Shown: in pieces, positions 47,142-56,263 of the stretch
How the letters are laid out: each line of letters begins with the position of its first letter
How positions within the stretch are numbered: position 1 is the stretch's first letter
NCBI GenBank assembly: GCA_026826555.1
Contig: JAKSZT010020895.1
Location: 905,303-969,302 of the forward strand
DNA from: Tolypeutes matacus
Lineage: Eukaryota > Chordata > Mammalia > Cingulata > Chlamyphoridae
Reading direction: 5' to 3'
Length of the DNA: 64,000 bases
The notes under the pieces: model-generated
Seen by the model: only the letters and a program-made list of their open reading frames with translations
The model's database searches: none
Told to the model about the DNA's origin: nothing
Position numbers and translations under genes: made by a program

Positions 47142-47859
47142 TATATTTAGGTTTTGATCCATTTTGAGTTCATTCTTGTATAAGGTGTGAGATAGGGGCC
47201 ATCTTTCCTTCCTTTGGCTATGGATATCCATTTCTCCCAGCACCATTTGTTGAGTGGACTGTTCTGCTTGAGTGTGTGTGTTTGACAGGTTTGTCAAAAA
47301 TCTCTTGACCCTGGATGTGAGGGTCTGTTTCTGAACCATAAATTCATTTCCATTGGTCTATGTTGGCTTTATGCCAATACCATACTGTTTTTACCACTGT
47401 AGGTAGGGAATATTACTTAAATTCTGGAAGGGAGAATCCTCCACCTTTACTTTTCTTTATAAGATGTTTCTTGCTATTCAGGACCCTTTACCCTTCCAAA
47501 TAAATTTGATAATCATCTCTTCAATTTATTTTTAAAATGCTGGTGATTTTTTTTTATCAGGATTGTACTGAATCTGTATATCAATTTGAGTAGAATTAAC
47601 ATATTTATGATATTTAGTCTTCCAATCCATGAGCTTGAAATGTTCTCCCAATTATTTAGGTATTTTTAAAATTTATTTTAATGAATTGTAGGTTTCTGAA
47701 TACAAGTTTTTTTTACAAATTTTTAAAGTTTTTTCAAAATTCTTTGGGTTTTATCTGTCATATTTTATTTTTACCACTCTTTTGAGACTTTTAGTTATTT
47801 TACTGATATAATCTTCATGTCTAAACTCTCTTCCATGCCTCTCTCTCTTGTTTTACCTT

Positions 47860-48660
47860 TTCAGACTGTAGCACACCTTTAGTAAATCCTGAAAAGCCGG
47901 TTTCTTCAATATAAACTTTCTCAGTTTCTGTTTATCAATGAATATTCTAAACTCACCCTCATTTTTGAAAGCCAATCTTGCTGTATATAAGATTCTTGGT
48001 TGGAATTTTTTCTCTTGCATTATCTTAAATATATTATACCACTGTCTTCTTGCCTCCATGTTTTCTGATGAGAAATTGGCAATTATTATATTTGAGTATT
48101 CCTTATATGTTATGATTTGCTTTTTCTCTTGCTGCTCTCAGAGTTCTCTCTTTGTCTTTGGCATTTGACATTCTGAGTAGTATGTGTCTTGGAGTTGATC
48201 TATTTGGATTTTTTCAGATGGGAGGATATTGTGTTTCTTGGACATAGATATCCATGTCCTTCAATAGGGTTGGAAAATTTTCTACCATTATGTCTTCAAA
48301 TATTCCTTCTGCCCCTTTTCCCTTCTCTTCTCTTTCTGGGAAACCCATGACACATATGTTTGCACATCTTTTGCTGTTCTGTAGTTCCCTGAGATCTTGT
48401 TCAACTTTTCCATTCCTTTCTCCATCTGATTTTTTGTGCGTACACTTTCAGAGGCCATTTCTTCAAGCTCACCAATTCTTTCTTCTGTCTCCTCAAATCT
48501 GCTATTATATGATCCAGTGTATTTTTAATTTAATTTATTGCACATTTCATTCCCATAAGATCTGCTATTTTTCTATGTATGCTTTCAAATTCTTCTTTGT
48601 GGTTATCCAATGTCTTCTTAATATCCTTAATCTCTTTAGCCATCTCATTGAATTTGTTTG
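47860..48660 (-). pseudogene. HAL1-like ORF1p remnant
   Basis: Minus frame 47853-48059 encodes the ORF1p carboxyl domain ('MEARRQWYNIFKIMQEKKF', 'RILYTARLAFKNEGEFRIF'), the same block as 27720-27840 in the plus element. 48250-48420 corresponds to the RRM-like part, and 48430-48660 to the coiled coil, both in other frames. The product would be an RNA-binding retrotransposon protein, but stops and frameshifts prevent it. The plus frames 47938-48168 and 48254-48661 are antisense shadows. Confidence 0.8.
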
Positions 48661-49789
48661 AAAATCAATGAATAGTTGTCTCAACTTCTTTATGTCATAT
48701 GGAGGCTTATCTTATTCCTTTAACTGGGCAATATCTTTCTGTTTCTTGGTGTGGATTGTAATTTTTTTGTTGGTATCTAGGCACCTAGCTTATTAGATAT
48801 ATGTATTCTGGTTGCAGTTTATCTTCAGCCTATAGCTTTCATGTCCTTTCTTCCTTGCTGGTTGTGTAGTAGGACTCAAGGATGTAGTTGGTGCTGTAAG
48901 CTGTGCAGATTCAAGCTACCTTCATTTCCCCTGGGACCAATGAAACTTCTCCCAACTTTCTCCTCTGCCAGGAGTAGGGACAGAGTCACATCTTTGTGTA
49001 ATAATCCAAGTCGTGCATGGCTAGACTATAGCTGCTGAGAGAGCCCCTTTCTCCCCTGTCTAGGGCAGGGGATGGAGCTGCAGGTGTGGGCAACAATCTA
49101 TTCTGTGTGGGTCCAAAATGATCACAGCTGTCCTGGTCATCATCTGACTGTTCACTCGGCCTGCAGAATGTACTTGCAGTTACTTGTAAAGGCTGGTGCA
49201 TGGCCTGCCAGTGTTCTCCCTAGTAGAGGTGCTGCTGAAGCCTAGCCCAGGGCTGCAGGTCCCTACCAGCACTGTGATTTTCCATCAGCCTGGCTTCCCC
49301 TCATGGTGGGGGTGTTGCTAAAATGGTGGCTCTCAGCCTCTTTATGACTTGAACAGGTTCAAACTTTAGCTGCTCATAGGATTATATTTTAGACTGCCAA
49401 ATTTACTAATCAGTGGCTGAACTTTCTCCCCAATTGTCTCTTTTCACATTTTTTGGGATGTGGAGCTTCCAATTCGAGCCACGGAATAGCTCACAAGGCA
49501 GCTTGTGCTGCCAGTGGAGGATAGGCACTGGCCTCTGGGGTATGAGGTGTTTACTTATGGATCTTCTCTGGATATGGGCAGTTTCCTCGTTCCATTCTTT
49601 CAAAGATGTTGCAGGATTCTCTTCTGATGTCCTGGAGCCGCCAAACAGGTGCTTTAAATAGCTCTGGGTGATTACTAACTGTCCTGTAGCACGAGCTGAC
49701 TCTTGGAATTCTTTACTCTGCCTCCATCTTGCTGGTTATCATGCCATCTAGTATTTGGTTTTTCTTTTCTTTCTTTTTTATTTTTAAAT

Positions 49790-52140
49790 AACTTTTGATT
49801 AAAATAAAATCAATTTTTTTAAATTTTTTTATCAAAGTTTATTTATTGAAAAAAATTTTTTATTGAAAAAAATTAAGGAGATTCTCATATATCCCATCCA
49901 TTCCCCTTCCATACTTTTCCCCCTTAAAGACATCTTTGATAATTGTGGTATATTTGTTACAATTGATGAACACATATTGAAGCATTGCTACTAACCATGG
50001 TCAATACTTTACATTATATTTCACACTTCCATCTGCACATTTTTATAAGTTTTGACTAAAATTATAATGGCCTGTATCCATCATTGCAATGTCATTCAGA
50101 ACAATTCCAATGTCCAAAAATGATCCACATTACACCTATTTTTCCCTCTTTCTCCATTCAGAAATTCTGATGCCTGTAGTCTTTATATCAGTGTAACAAA
50201 ATCTTCTATTTCTAGAACAATAAATGTACTTTAGGCCATAGTAACATTCTTCCCTTATGTTTATTCATTCCTCAATATTGAGGATTTGGGGATGGTGGGA
50301 CACACTCTGTTTCCAAATGTGAGAAGTTCTCTTTCCTGTGAAGCAGGTGGATGGAACTGTTTTGCTTGCAGTGGTAGATACTACCTGATTTTGGGGATGG
50401 TTTTTGTCAATCATCACCAGTTTGTTAGTTGACCTGAGCCAATGAACTGGAGAGTGGGTGTTGCAATTCTGTTGAGATTCAGGGCTCAACAGGGATAGGA
50501 ATACCCTGAAACTTTAAGTCTTTTTGGCATATATTTAATTATAATGTTAATTATAAGTTCAAATAAAAGGGGCAGGGGAATCCTGTGTAGGGAAATGATA
50601 AACGAGTCTAACTCTGTTACATTGGGGAAAATATACTCCCACTGATAGGGTGCTTGATTTCTGAGATTGTATGCCTTGCTTATAGTGTCTAAATATCTCT
50701 AGAACCCTCAGAAGCTGTTTGAGGCATGGTTTACTATGTCAATCAATGAGATCTTTCTGAGATATGCATAAACATAACCTTTGGAATAACCTCCAGACTC
50801 ACTTTGAAGTCTCTTAACTATGAAACCACATAGGTATTTAATATCTCCCCATTTTTGTGAAGGTCTTTTTTCCAGATTCATCACTAGTCAGTGATTGGTA
50901 ATAATCCCTCAGAGCCAGGGAGACTCCTATCTAGGAGTCATGCCCCATGCTGGGCTGAAGGTAATGTATATATATGCTGATATTAGTTTAGAGAAAGGTA
51001 ATATTCGAGCAACAAGGAGGCTTTCAGGAGTGTATTATTCAGCCAAACGGATGCTAATGCAAAGTATCAGAGATCTGTTAGGTTTTATAAAGGGTATGTA
51101 TTTGGGGTAGAAGCTTACAGTCAAAAGGCCATAAAAGACTAAGTAACTTCTCTCAGCTTAGGCTGTTGCCATGTATTGGAGCAAGATGGCTGCTGGTCTT
51201 TTTGAGTGTTCAGCCTTCTTCTCCCTCCTAAGGCTCCATGGTCCCAGCTCCTTCCTATCTCAGCTGTAGACTGGAGGGCTCATCTCTCTCCCTGGGATAC
51301 ATTTCTAGATGGGTTAAGCTGCTCAGATTTCTGTTCTCTGTAGCTGCAGACTATCAGATGAATGGTTTATGTCTCTTTCTGGGGCCACAAGATCCTTTCT
51401 AATGAGTTGTCTCTGCTCCTCTGTGTTCATCTTCTCCATGTATTTACTTCCCAGGGCTCCAGGATCAAAACTGAAAAACCTCTCCTCTGCCAAGGGGACA
51501 GAGACTCAACGAACTTTTGATGTGGCCAAACCAAAGCCCTAATCATAATTTAATCAAGTAAGAGTGAAACCTCTGAATTTAATACAATCTAATATGTCCG
51601 TTGGAAGTGACCATTTTACAAACACAATCTATATTTATTTTTGTAATTCATAAATAATATCAAACTGCTACAAGAAGGTAACTCTTAGGCAATATATACT
51701 ACTAGGCTTAGTTTCAATTTCACTAGAAAAGGTTCATAAGTACAACCATCAATATCAAGGGACAGGCATAATGATCTGTCCCTCTTTACAAGGTATTGCC
51801 CATGTACTTGGGGAAATCTTGCTGCTCTAATAGAGAATATAGTAGTATTTCCCAGCATGGGATTCAATATTCTTTCAGTTTTGGGTCTCCAATCACACAG
51901 ACAATGCCCTATGACCACTTGAACATATTCATATGACATGTAAGCATGTCCCATATGCACCACCTCCCCCCCACATCCCTCATCTCTGACACCCTGCTTT
52001 AGTGATCCTCCTTTGGCACAGTTGTGACCATCCTGAGATCTAAAATCTCCCCAAAACCAAGGCAAAAATAAACAAATAAAAAGAATAAGAAAATAAAATA
52101 ATATTTAAAAATAACAAATAAAATAATAAAATAAATAATT
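49790..52140 (-). mobile_element. L1 long 3' UTR, 5'-truncated
   Basis: Minus-oriented, with its A-rich end at about 49790-49860. Blocks at 49880-50100, 50265-50500 and 50850-51020 match 36990-37300, 37400-37620 and 37940-38160 in order. The sequence resumes at 51673 ('aaggtaactcttaggcaatata', equal to 38175) after a solo LTR insertion. It ends in A/T-rich low-complexity DNA before the retroviral LTR at 52156. Confidence 0.75.
51031..51672 (-). mobile_element. Solo MaLR-like LTR
   Basis: 642 bp with TG...CA termini on either strand. Five-base flanks are 'aggag' and 'agaag' (one mismatch). It interrupts the L1 3' UTR at the block equal to 38165-38180. Its ends and internal blocks match the LTR at 14917-15644, so both belong to one LTR family. 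Confidence 0.75.
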
Positions 52141-52155
52141 TGATCTTCCTACTTG

Positions 52156-52602
52156 TGATTGGTTGCCCCGACCCGCAGGACAGCAACAGGGGCCCGAAAC
52201 CTGCTGAGAAAGAATGGTGGGACAAGAGACGCGAAGAATGACAGCAAGACAGTGTTCTGATCAAGCTGCAAACTTTATTGAGGGAGCAGGGCTTATATGC
52301 TGTTTGGAAAGAGGAAGTGAGTCAGGGCCGGGTGGCGCTCCGGGATTGGAGGGTGTTGTCACTGGAGTAGGGGGCAGATCTTACTTTCGCACCCTGCGCC
52401 TGCGTACTGTTGTAATCACCTGGGCAGTGGCGGGAACCGGAGAACAAAGGAGTAAGGAGGAAGAAGAACAAGGAAGTGACAAAGCAGATTTTGTGTCTGC
52501 GCCATGTTGTGGCGTCCGCCATGTTGCGCCATGTAACCACTGGTTGCTATCGCTTAGGTTGTTGGCACCTCTCTTGGCAGACTCCAGTGACGGCTCCCAA
52601 CA
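52156..52602 (-). mobile_element. Retroviral 3' LTR (U3-R-U5)
   Basis: On minus the LTR starts TGTTGGGAGCC right after the polypurine tract and ends GGGGCAACCA or GGGGCAACCAATCA (plus 52160 or 52156), about 445 bp. A TATA-like ATATAAG (plus 52292-52298) lies only about 14 bases before AATAAA (plus 52274-52279), so the poly(A) signal lies upstream of or at the expected start of R. U3 holds three 'ACATGGCG' motifs. Compared with its surroundings the LTR is CpG-rich. Confidence 0.82.
52500..52535 (-). promoter_or_regulatory. Three YY1-like motifs in U3
   Basis: Plus 52500-52508 and 52517-52525 read cgccatgtt, and 52527-52535 reads cgccatgta. On the LTR sense strand these are ACATGGCG/TACATGGCG cores of the YY1 consensus. 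Function is inferred only. Confidence 0.55.
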
Positions 52603-52620
52603 TCTCCTCCCTTTTTCTTT
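52603..52620 (-). other. Polypurine tract
   Basis: On minus an unbroken 18-purine run (AAAGAAAAAGGGAGGAGA) directly precedes the LTR TG. This is the plus-strand primer site of retroviral replication and fixes the U3 start. Confidence 0.88.
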
Positions 52621-53006
52621 ATTTAGCACAGTACTCTCCGTAGGCTAGCTGAGGGAAGTAGAGGCCTCATTTCCCTGATGTAGATGGCTCTGGTTTTTTC
52701 TGGAAGGGGTAGCACAGGCAACGCAGCGTAAGGGAGGGGGGCTGTGCCTATCTTAGGTCGGAACTGTGCCCCGTAAGGAACTGCACCCGGGAAACAGTGT
52801 ACGTTACCCATTATGTGATCAGTCTTACCCGTCATTGGGAAGCATGGCAGCAAAAGGCCATGTCCCTGTCTTAGGTTGACTGATGGGTCAGTCCAGTTGC
52901 CCGTCATTGGCTAACCAGTCCAGCACCTCTGTGAGCATTTTTGCCTGGCAAGTTCTATGAGCAGAGCAAACCCCTGTGCTAATGAGGCGTGCTTCTCAGA
53001 GAACAG

Positions 53007-54491
53007 TTAGGTTGTGCTTACCTTTGACTGTCTCCTGCGGTGCTTTGCCACGCACTCAGCAGCCTTAAACGGAGGGAGCAGTACAAGATGGTCTGTTGGC
53101 ATTCCTTGATCAGCAAGGTGGAGCCGGTGGTAATGTACCTGAATGGGCTTGCCAAGAGTGGAGTCAATCTGATCTTTGACTAGCTGGATAATTCTTTTTA
53201 CAGCCCATGGCCCAAAGGAAAGTATTAGGAGGATGGTTATCAGTGGGCCTAGTATGGGGAGTAGATACGGCAAAAGGCCTTGCAGCCCACTCCAGAGAGG
53301 GTTGTTTGCTAATTCTTTCCTCCTTCTCTCTAAATCCTCTTGGAGCTTTTTGACTTTATTTCTAACAATGCTGGATTTGTTGGCATAAAAGCAGCATTGT
53401 TCTTGTAAGGCCAAACAAATTCCCCCGCGTTCAGCTGCAAGCAGATCTAGCCCTCTTTTGTTTTGCAACACTACCTCTACCAAAGAGTCTATTTGGTCTT
53501 GAATATCTTGTATAGTGCTCGATAAAGTTTGGACATCATCAATCAATTGTTTGGATAATTTTGTATATTGAGTCATAGAAATCCCCAAACCTGCCGTACC
53601 AGTGGCTAGGGCTCCGGAAATACCTAAGGTGACAAAAAGTGGGATAAGTTGTACCTCTCTCCTAGAGCGACCAGCAATATAGTCCATGCTGGGGATAGGT
53701 ACAGGTTCAGTTCCCTTAATGATGCTAACATCAGGGAAGAGGGTGGCGAGAGTACATGTTCCTGTCCAATTGGAAGGCAAGAAGGTGTAAGCAAGATTGC
53801 CGCCACAGACGAACACTGTGCCATTATCTGCGCAAGTGGCGTTAGACGTGTTTTGCGTAGAGTTACAGAGGGCGAAAGTGAGATGGCCCAAGTGGATTTC
53901 CTCACTGGTATTGGTGGATGGAGAGTGCAGGCAGGTGCGAGTATGAGTAAAGAGGGGCTGTAACTTAAGGGGTGGGATAATGGGGCAGGTGCTATTGGGA
54001 GAGAAGGAGTTGTTAGCCACAGGTAAAGCTATAGGCATGGGGTTTCCCAAGTGTAAGCATAGCCAGCAGTCCTGTGCAGTGTAAGGTTGGGATTCATTGA
54101 GCAAATTAAATGCGGCTTCAAGGATATTAAAGGTTTGAACATCTAGGTTTAAGTCCCCAGCCTTAGGCAAAGCTAAGGGGTGATATTCAATTTGAGGAAA
54201 TGTGTTCTTTATGATTTCCTCAATTCTTTCCTGGATCATTATCTGCCGGACCTGATCCTGTGGACCTCCTCCATCTGAAATATCTACCGGAGGAATTTTA
54301 TTCCAGCAAACAGTATCTCCCACGGTACCTTGGCAGCCGGCTTGGGTTAGCTTATTATTTCCTAGAGGACTGGGGTTATTGCTCCAGTCTCCTCCAGCAG
54401 TGCCAGATTTGGTACGAGCTAAGGTGGCGGTATAATAGGTCTTATCGTTTTCGGTGCATGATTGTACCTCAGTATAACAGCTGCTGTGCAT
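53007..54491 (-). CDS. Endogenous retroviral Env fragment, 494 codons open
   Basis: Env mediates receptor binding (SU) and membrane fusion (TM). In this frame an SDGGGPQDQVR block at residues 72-82 fits the SDGGGxxDxxR motif of envelopes in the RD114/type D interference class. The CWLC motif is at 142-145, many N-glycosylation sequons at about 160-245, a RSRR cleavage site at 275-278, and a Gly/Ala-rich fusion peptide at about 283-303. The heptad region and immunosuppressive-like block are at about 310-358, CX6CC at 359-367, the membrane segment at about 405-427, and a tail to 494. The start is only the first ATG after a break: the same frame contains a TGA at 54564-54566 and stays open beyond it to about 54738, where the element is cut. 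Signal peptide and early SU are lacking, so surface expression is unlikely. Confidence 0.9.
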   Translation of the reverse strand: MHSSCYTEVQSCTENDKTYYTATLARTKSGTAGGDWSNNPSPLGNNKLTQAGCQGTVGDTVCWNKIPPVDISDGGGPQDQVRQIMIQERIEEIIKNTFPQIEYHPLALPKAGDLNLDVQTFNILEAAFNLLNESQPYTAQDCWLCLHLGNPMPIALPVANNSFSPNSTCPIIPPLKLQPLFTHTRTCLHSPSTNTSEEIHLGHLTFALCNSTQNTSNATCADNGTVFVCGGNLAYTFLPSNWTGTCTLATLFPDVSIIKGTEPVPIPSMDYIAGRSRREVQLIPLFVTLGISGALATGTAGLGISMTQYTKLSKQLIDDVQTLSSTIQDIQDQIDSLVEVVLQNKRGLDLLAAERGGICLALQEQCCFYANKSSIVRNKVKKLQEDLERRRKELANNPLWSGLQGLLPYLLPILGPLITILLILSFGPWAVKRIIQLVKDQIDSTLGKPIQVHYHRLHLADQGMPTDHLVLLPPFKAAECVAKHRRRQSKVSTT

Positions 54492-54739
54492 GGATGAGTA
54501 TATAGATTTACAGTGGCAGGGTCCAGGGCGGCCGTCTGTGGAGGGAATTACTCTAGGTAGGTTTCAGCAGACCCATCGCTGTTTTCCATAGCCTCCGGTA
54601 TGACTAGTCGGGATCTGCAAATAAGCCACCTTATTATTATTGCACTGCACAGACTGTGTATACGTATTGGGTGCGGTGGCAACCTTACCTCCTTTGCAAT
54701 CACAAGGTTTACCGAAAAGCGCCTCCCTGGTCTGTTGCG

Positions 54740-56262
54740 TTCATCAGTTTCTTCTTTCTTCAATATGGGGAGCTTGTATGTTTCTAGAAATTTGTCCATT
54801 TTTCCAAAGTTTTCCATCTTTTCGGCATATAACTTTTCAAAGTATCCTTTTATGATACTCTTTATTTCTGGGGATCAGTAGTGATATTCCTTCCCTCATT
54901 TTTTATTTTATGTATTTGCATTTTCTCTCTCTTTTTTTCATTTTAACCTAGGGCAGGGTTTGTAAATTTTATTAATCTCAAAGAATCAGCTTTTGGTTTT
55001 GTTAATTTTTTCTGATTTTTAAAAAAATTCTCAATTTTATTTACATCTGCTCTAATCTTTATTTTCTTTTTTCTGCTTGCTTGGGATTAGTTTGTTGTTC
55101 TTCTTCTAGTTCCTCTAGTTGTGCAGTAAGGTCTTTGATTTTAGGGAGTTCTTCTTTTTTGATATAGGCATTTATGGCTATAAATTGCCCTCTCTGCACT
55201 CCTTTTGTTGCATCCAATAGGTTTTGATACATTGTGTTCTCATTTCCATACATTTCAAGAGAGTTACTAATTTCTTTTGCAATTTCCTCCTTGACACACT
55301 GATTGTTTAAGAGTGTTTTTAACTTTCATATCTTTATGACTATTCTAGTTCTCTATTCCTTACTGATTTCCAGCTTCATTATATTGTGTCAGAGAAATTA
55401 CTTTGTATAATTTAAATCTTTCTGAGTTCATTGAGAGTTGTTCTATGACTTAGCATGTGGTCTATCCTGGAGAATGATCCATGTGTACACGAGAAGAATG
55501 TTTATACCCTATTATTTTTGTGTATGTTTTGTATATATCTATTAGGTTTAGACACTCTAATGTATTTTTAATTGCCTTGGTTTCTTTATTGACTCTCTGT
55601 CAATATGTTCCAATATTTGTGATAACGATGTATTAAAGCTCCCCACTATACTTATAGAGGCATCTATTTCTCTACTTATATTTTTCAATGTTTGCCTCAT
55701 GTATTTTGTGGCACCTCAGATAGGTGTATAAATGTTTATGACCATTTTTTCTTCTTTATGTATATTTTAATATGTAATGTCCTTCTTTTTCTCTTATAAT
55801 TTTTTTTACATTTGAAGTCTATTTTGCCTGACATTAGTGTTAGCTATTCCTGCCCTTTTTGGGTTATTGTTTACATGTAAAATCATTTTCCAACCATTTA
55901 CTTGCAACCTCCTTATGTCCTTGGGTCTAAGGTGAGTTTCTACAAGCATATACATGGGTCGTATTACCTTATCCATTCTGCCAATCTATATCCCTTGATT
56001 GAGGACTTTTATTCCATTAACATTCAATGTACTTTATGTAAAGGCATTAATCACATTAGCCATATTTTCATTAATTTTATATATTCCATATTTTGTTTTT
56101 ATTTCTCTTTTTGTCTTTTTAGTTATTCTTACTAATAATATTCCTTTCTACATTCTCTTCCAACACTCTCTCTCCAGTTTTGTTTTTGTTTTTTTTTCCT
56201 TTATAGCTACAGAACTACCTTTAGTATTTTTGGTGGGCAGTTTATATTGTTGACAAGTTCTC
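54740..56262 (-). mobile_element. L1 fragment: ORF2 start and ORF1 end
   Basis: Minus L1 from the early reverse transcriptase part ('MDKFLETYKLPILKKEE' at about 54810-54760) through the endonuclease region (55000-55900) to the end of ORF1 ('agaactacctttagtatttttggtgggcag' at 56209-56238). The left end is cut at the retrovirus, and the right end meets the T run of the next L1. Only short frames remain, for example 55059-55253 ('AKIDLT..LEELEEEQQTN' type). Confidence 0.82.
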
Positions 56263-56263
56263 T

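Larger units (their letters stand above)
45016..49741 (-). mobile_element. HAL1-like half-L1 element with target-site duplication
   Basis: Flanked by 'tgccatct' at 45008-45015 and 49742-49749. On minus: the 5' start at 49741 resembles the plus element's start at 25580, a 5' UTR (49741-48660), ORF1 (about 48660-47860), the same jump from ORF1 end to ORF2 tail at about 47790-47690, ORF2 tail down to about 46160, and a 3' UTR with tandem tail units (46150-45016). A retrocopy at 46224-47141 is nested inside. No endonuclease or reverse transcriptase sequence is present. Confidence 0.78.
52156..54738 (-). mobile_element. 5'-truncated endogenous retrovirus: env plus 3' LTR
   Basis: On minus: partial env (54738-53007), an about 385-base spacer, a polypurine tract and a 3' LTR with U5. 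gag, pol, the primer binding site and the 5' LTR are absent. The left side at about 54740 joins L1 ORF2 sequence, and no matching L1 sequence resumes beyond the LTR at 52155. A simple insertion into that L1 is therefore not supported, and a later deletion or recombination is inferred. Because U5 is present, it is not a retrotransposed mRNA copy. Env type points to a gammaretroviral-style or type D envelope. Confidence 0.88.

Noticed and set aside
52214..52648. 144-codon plus-strand frame
   Set aside because: It runs antisense through the retroviral LTR and polypurine tract. It has no recognisable domain and is explained by the low stop density of GC-rich LTR sequence.
53007..54491. Functional syncytin-type gene
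   Set aside because: The start is only an internal ATG. A stop lies upstream in the same frame, the signal peptide region is missing and the 5' part of the provirus is gone. No evidence of expression can be drawn from sequence alone.
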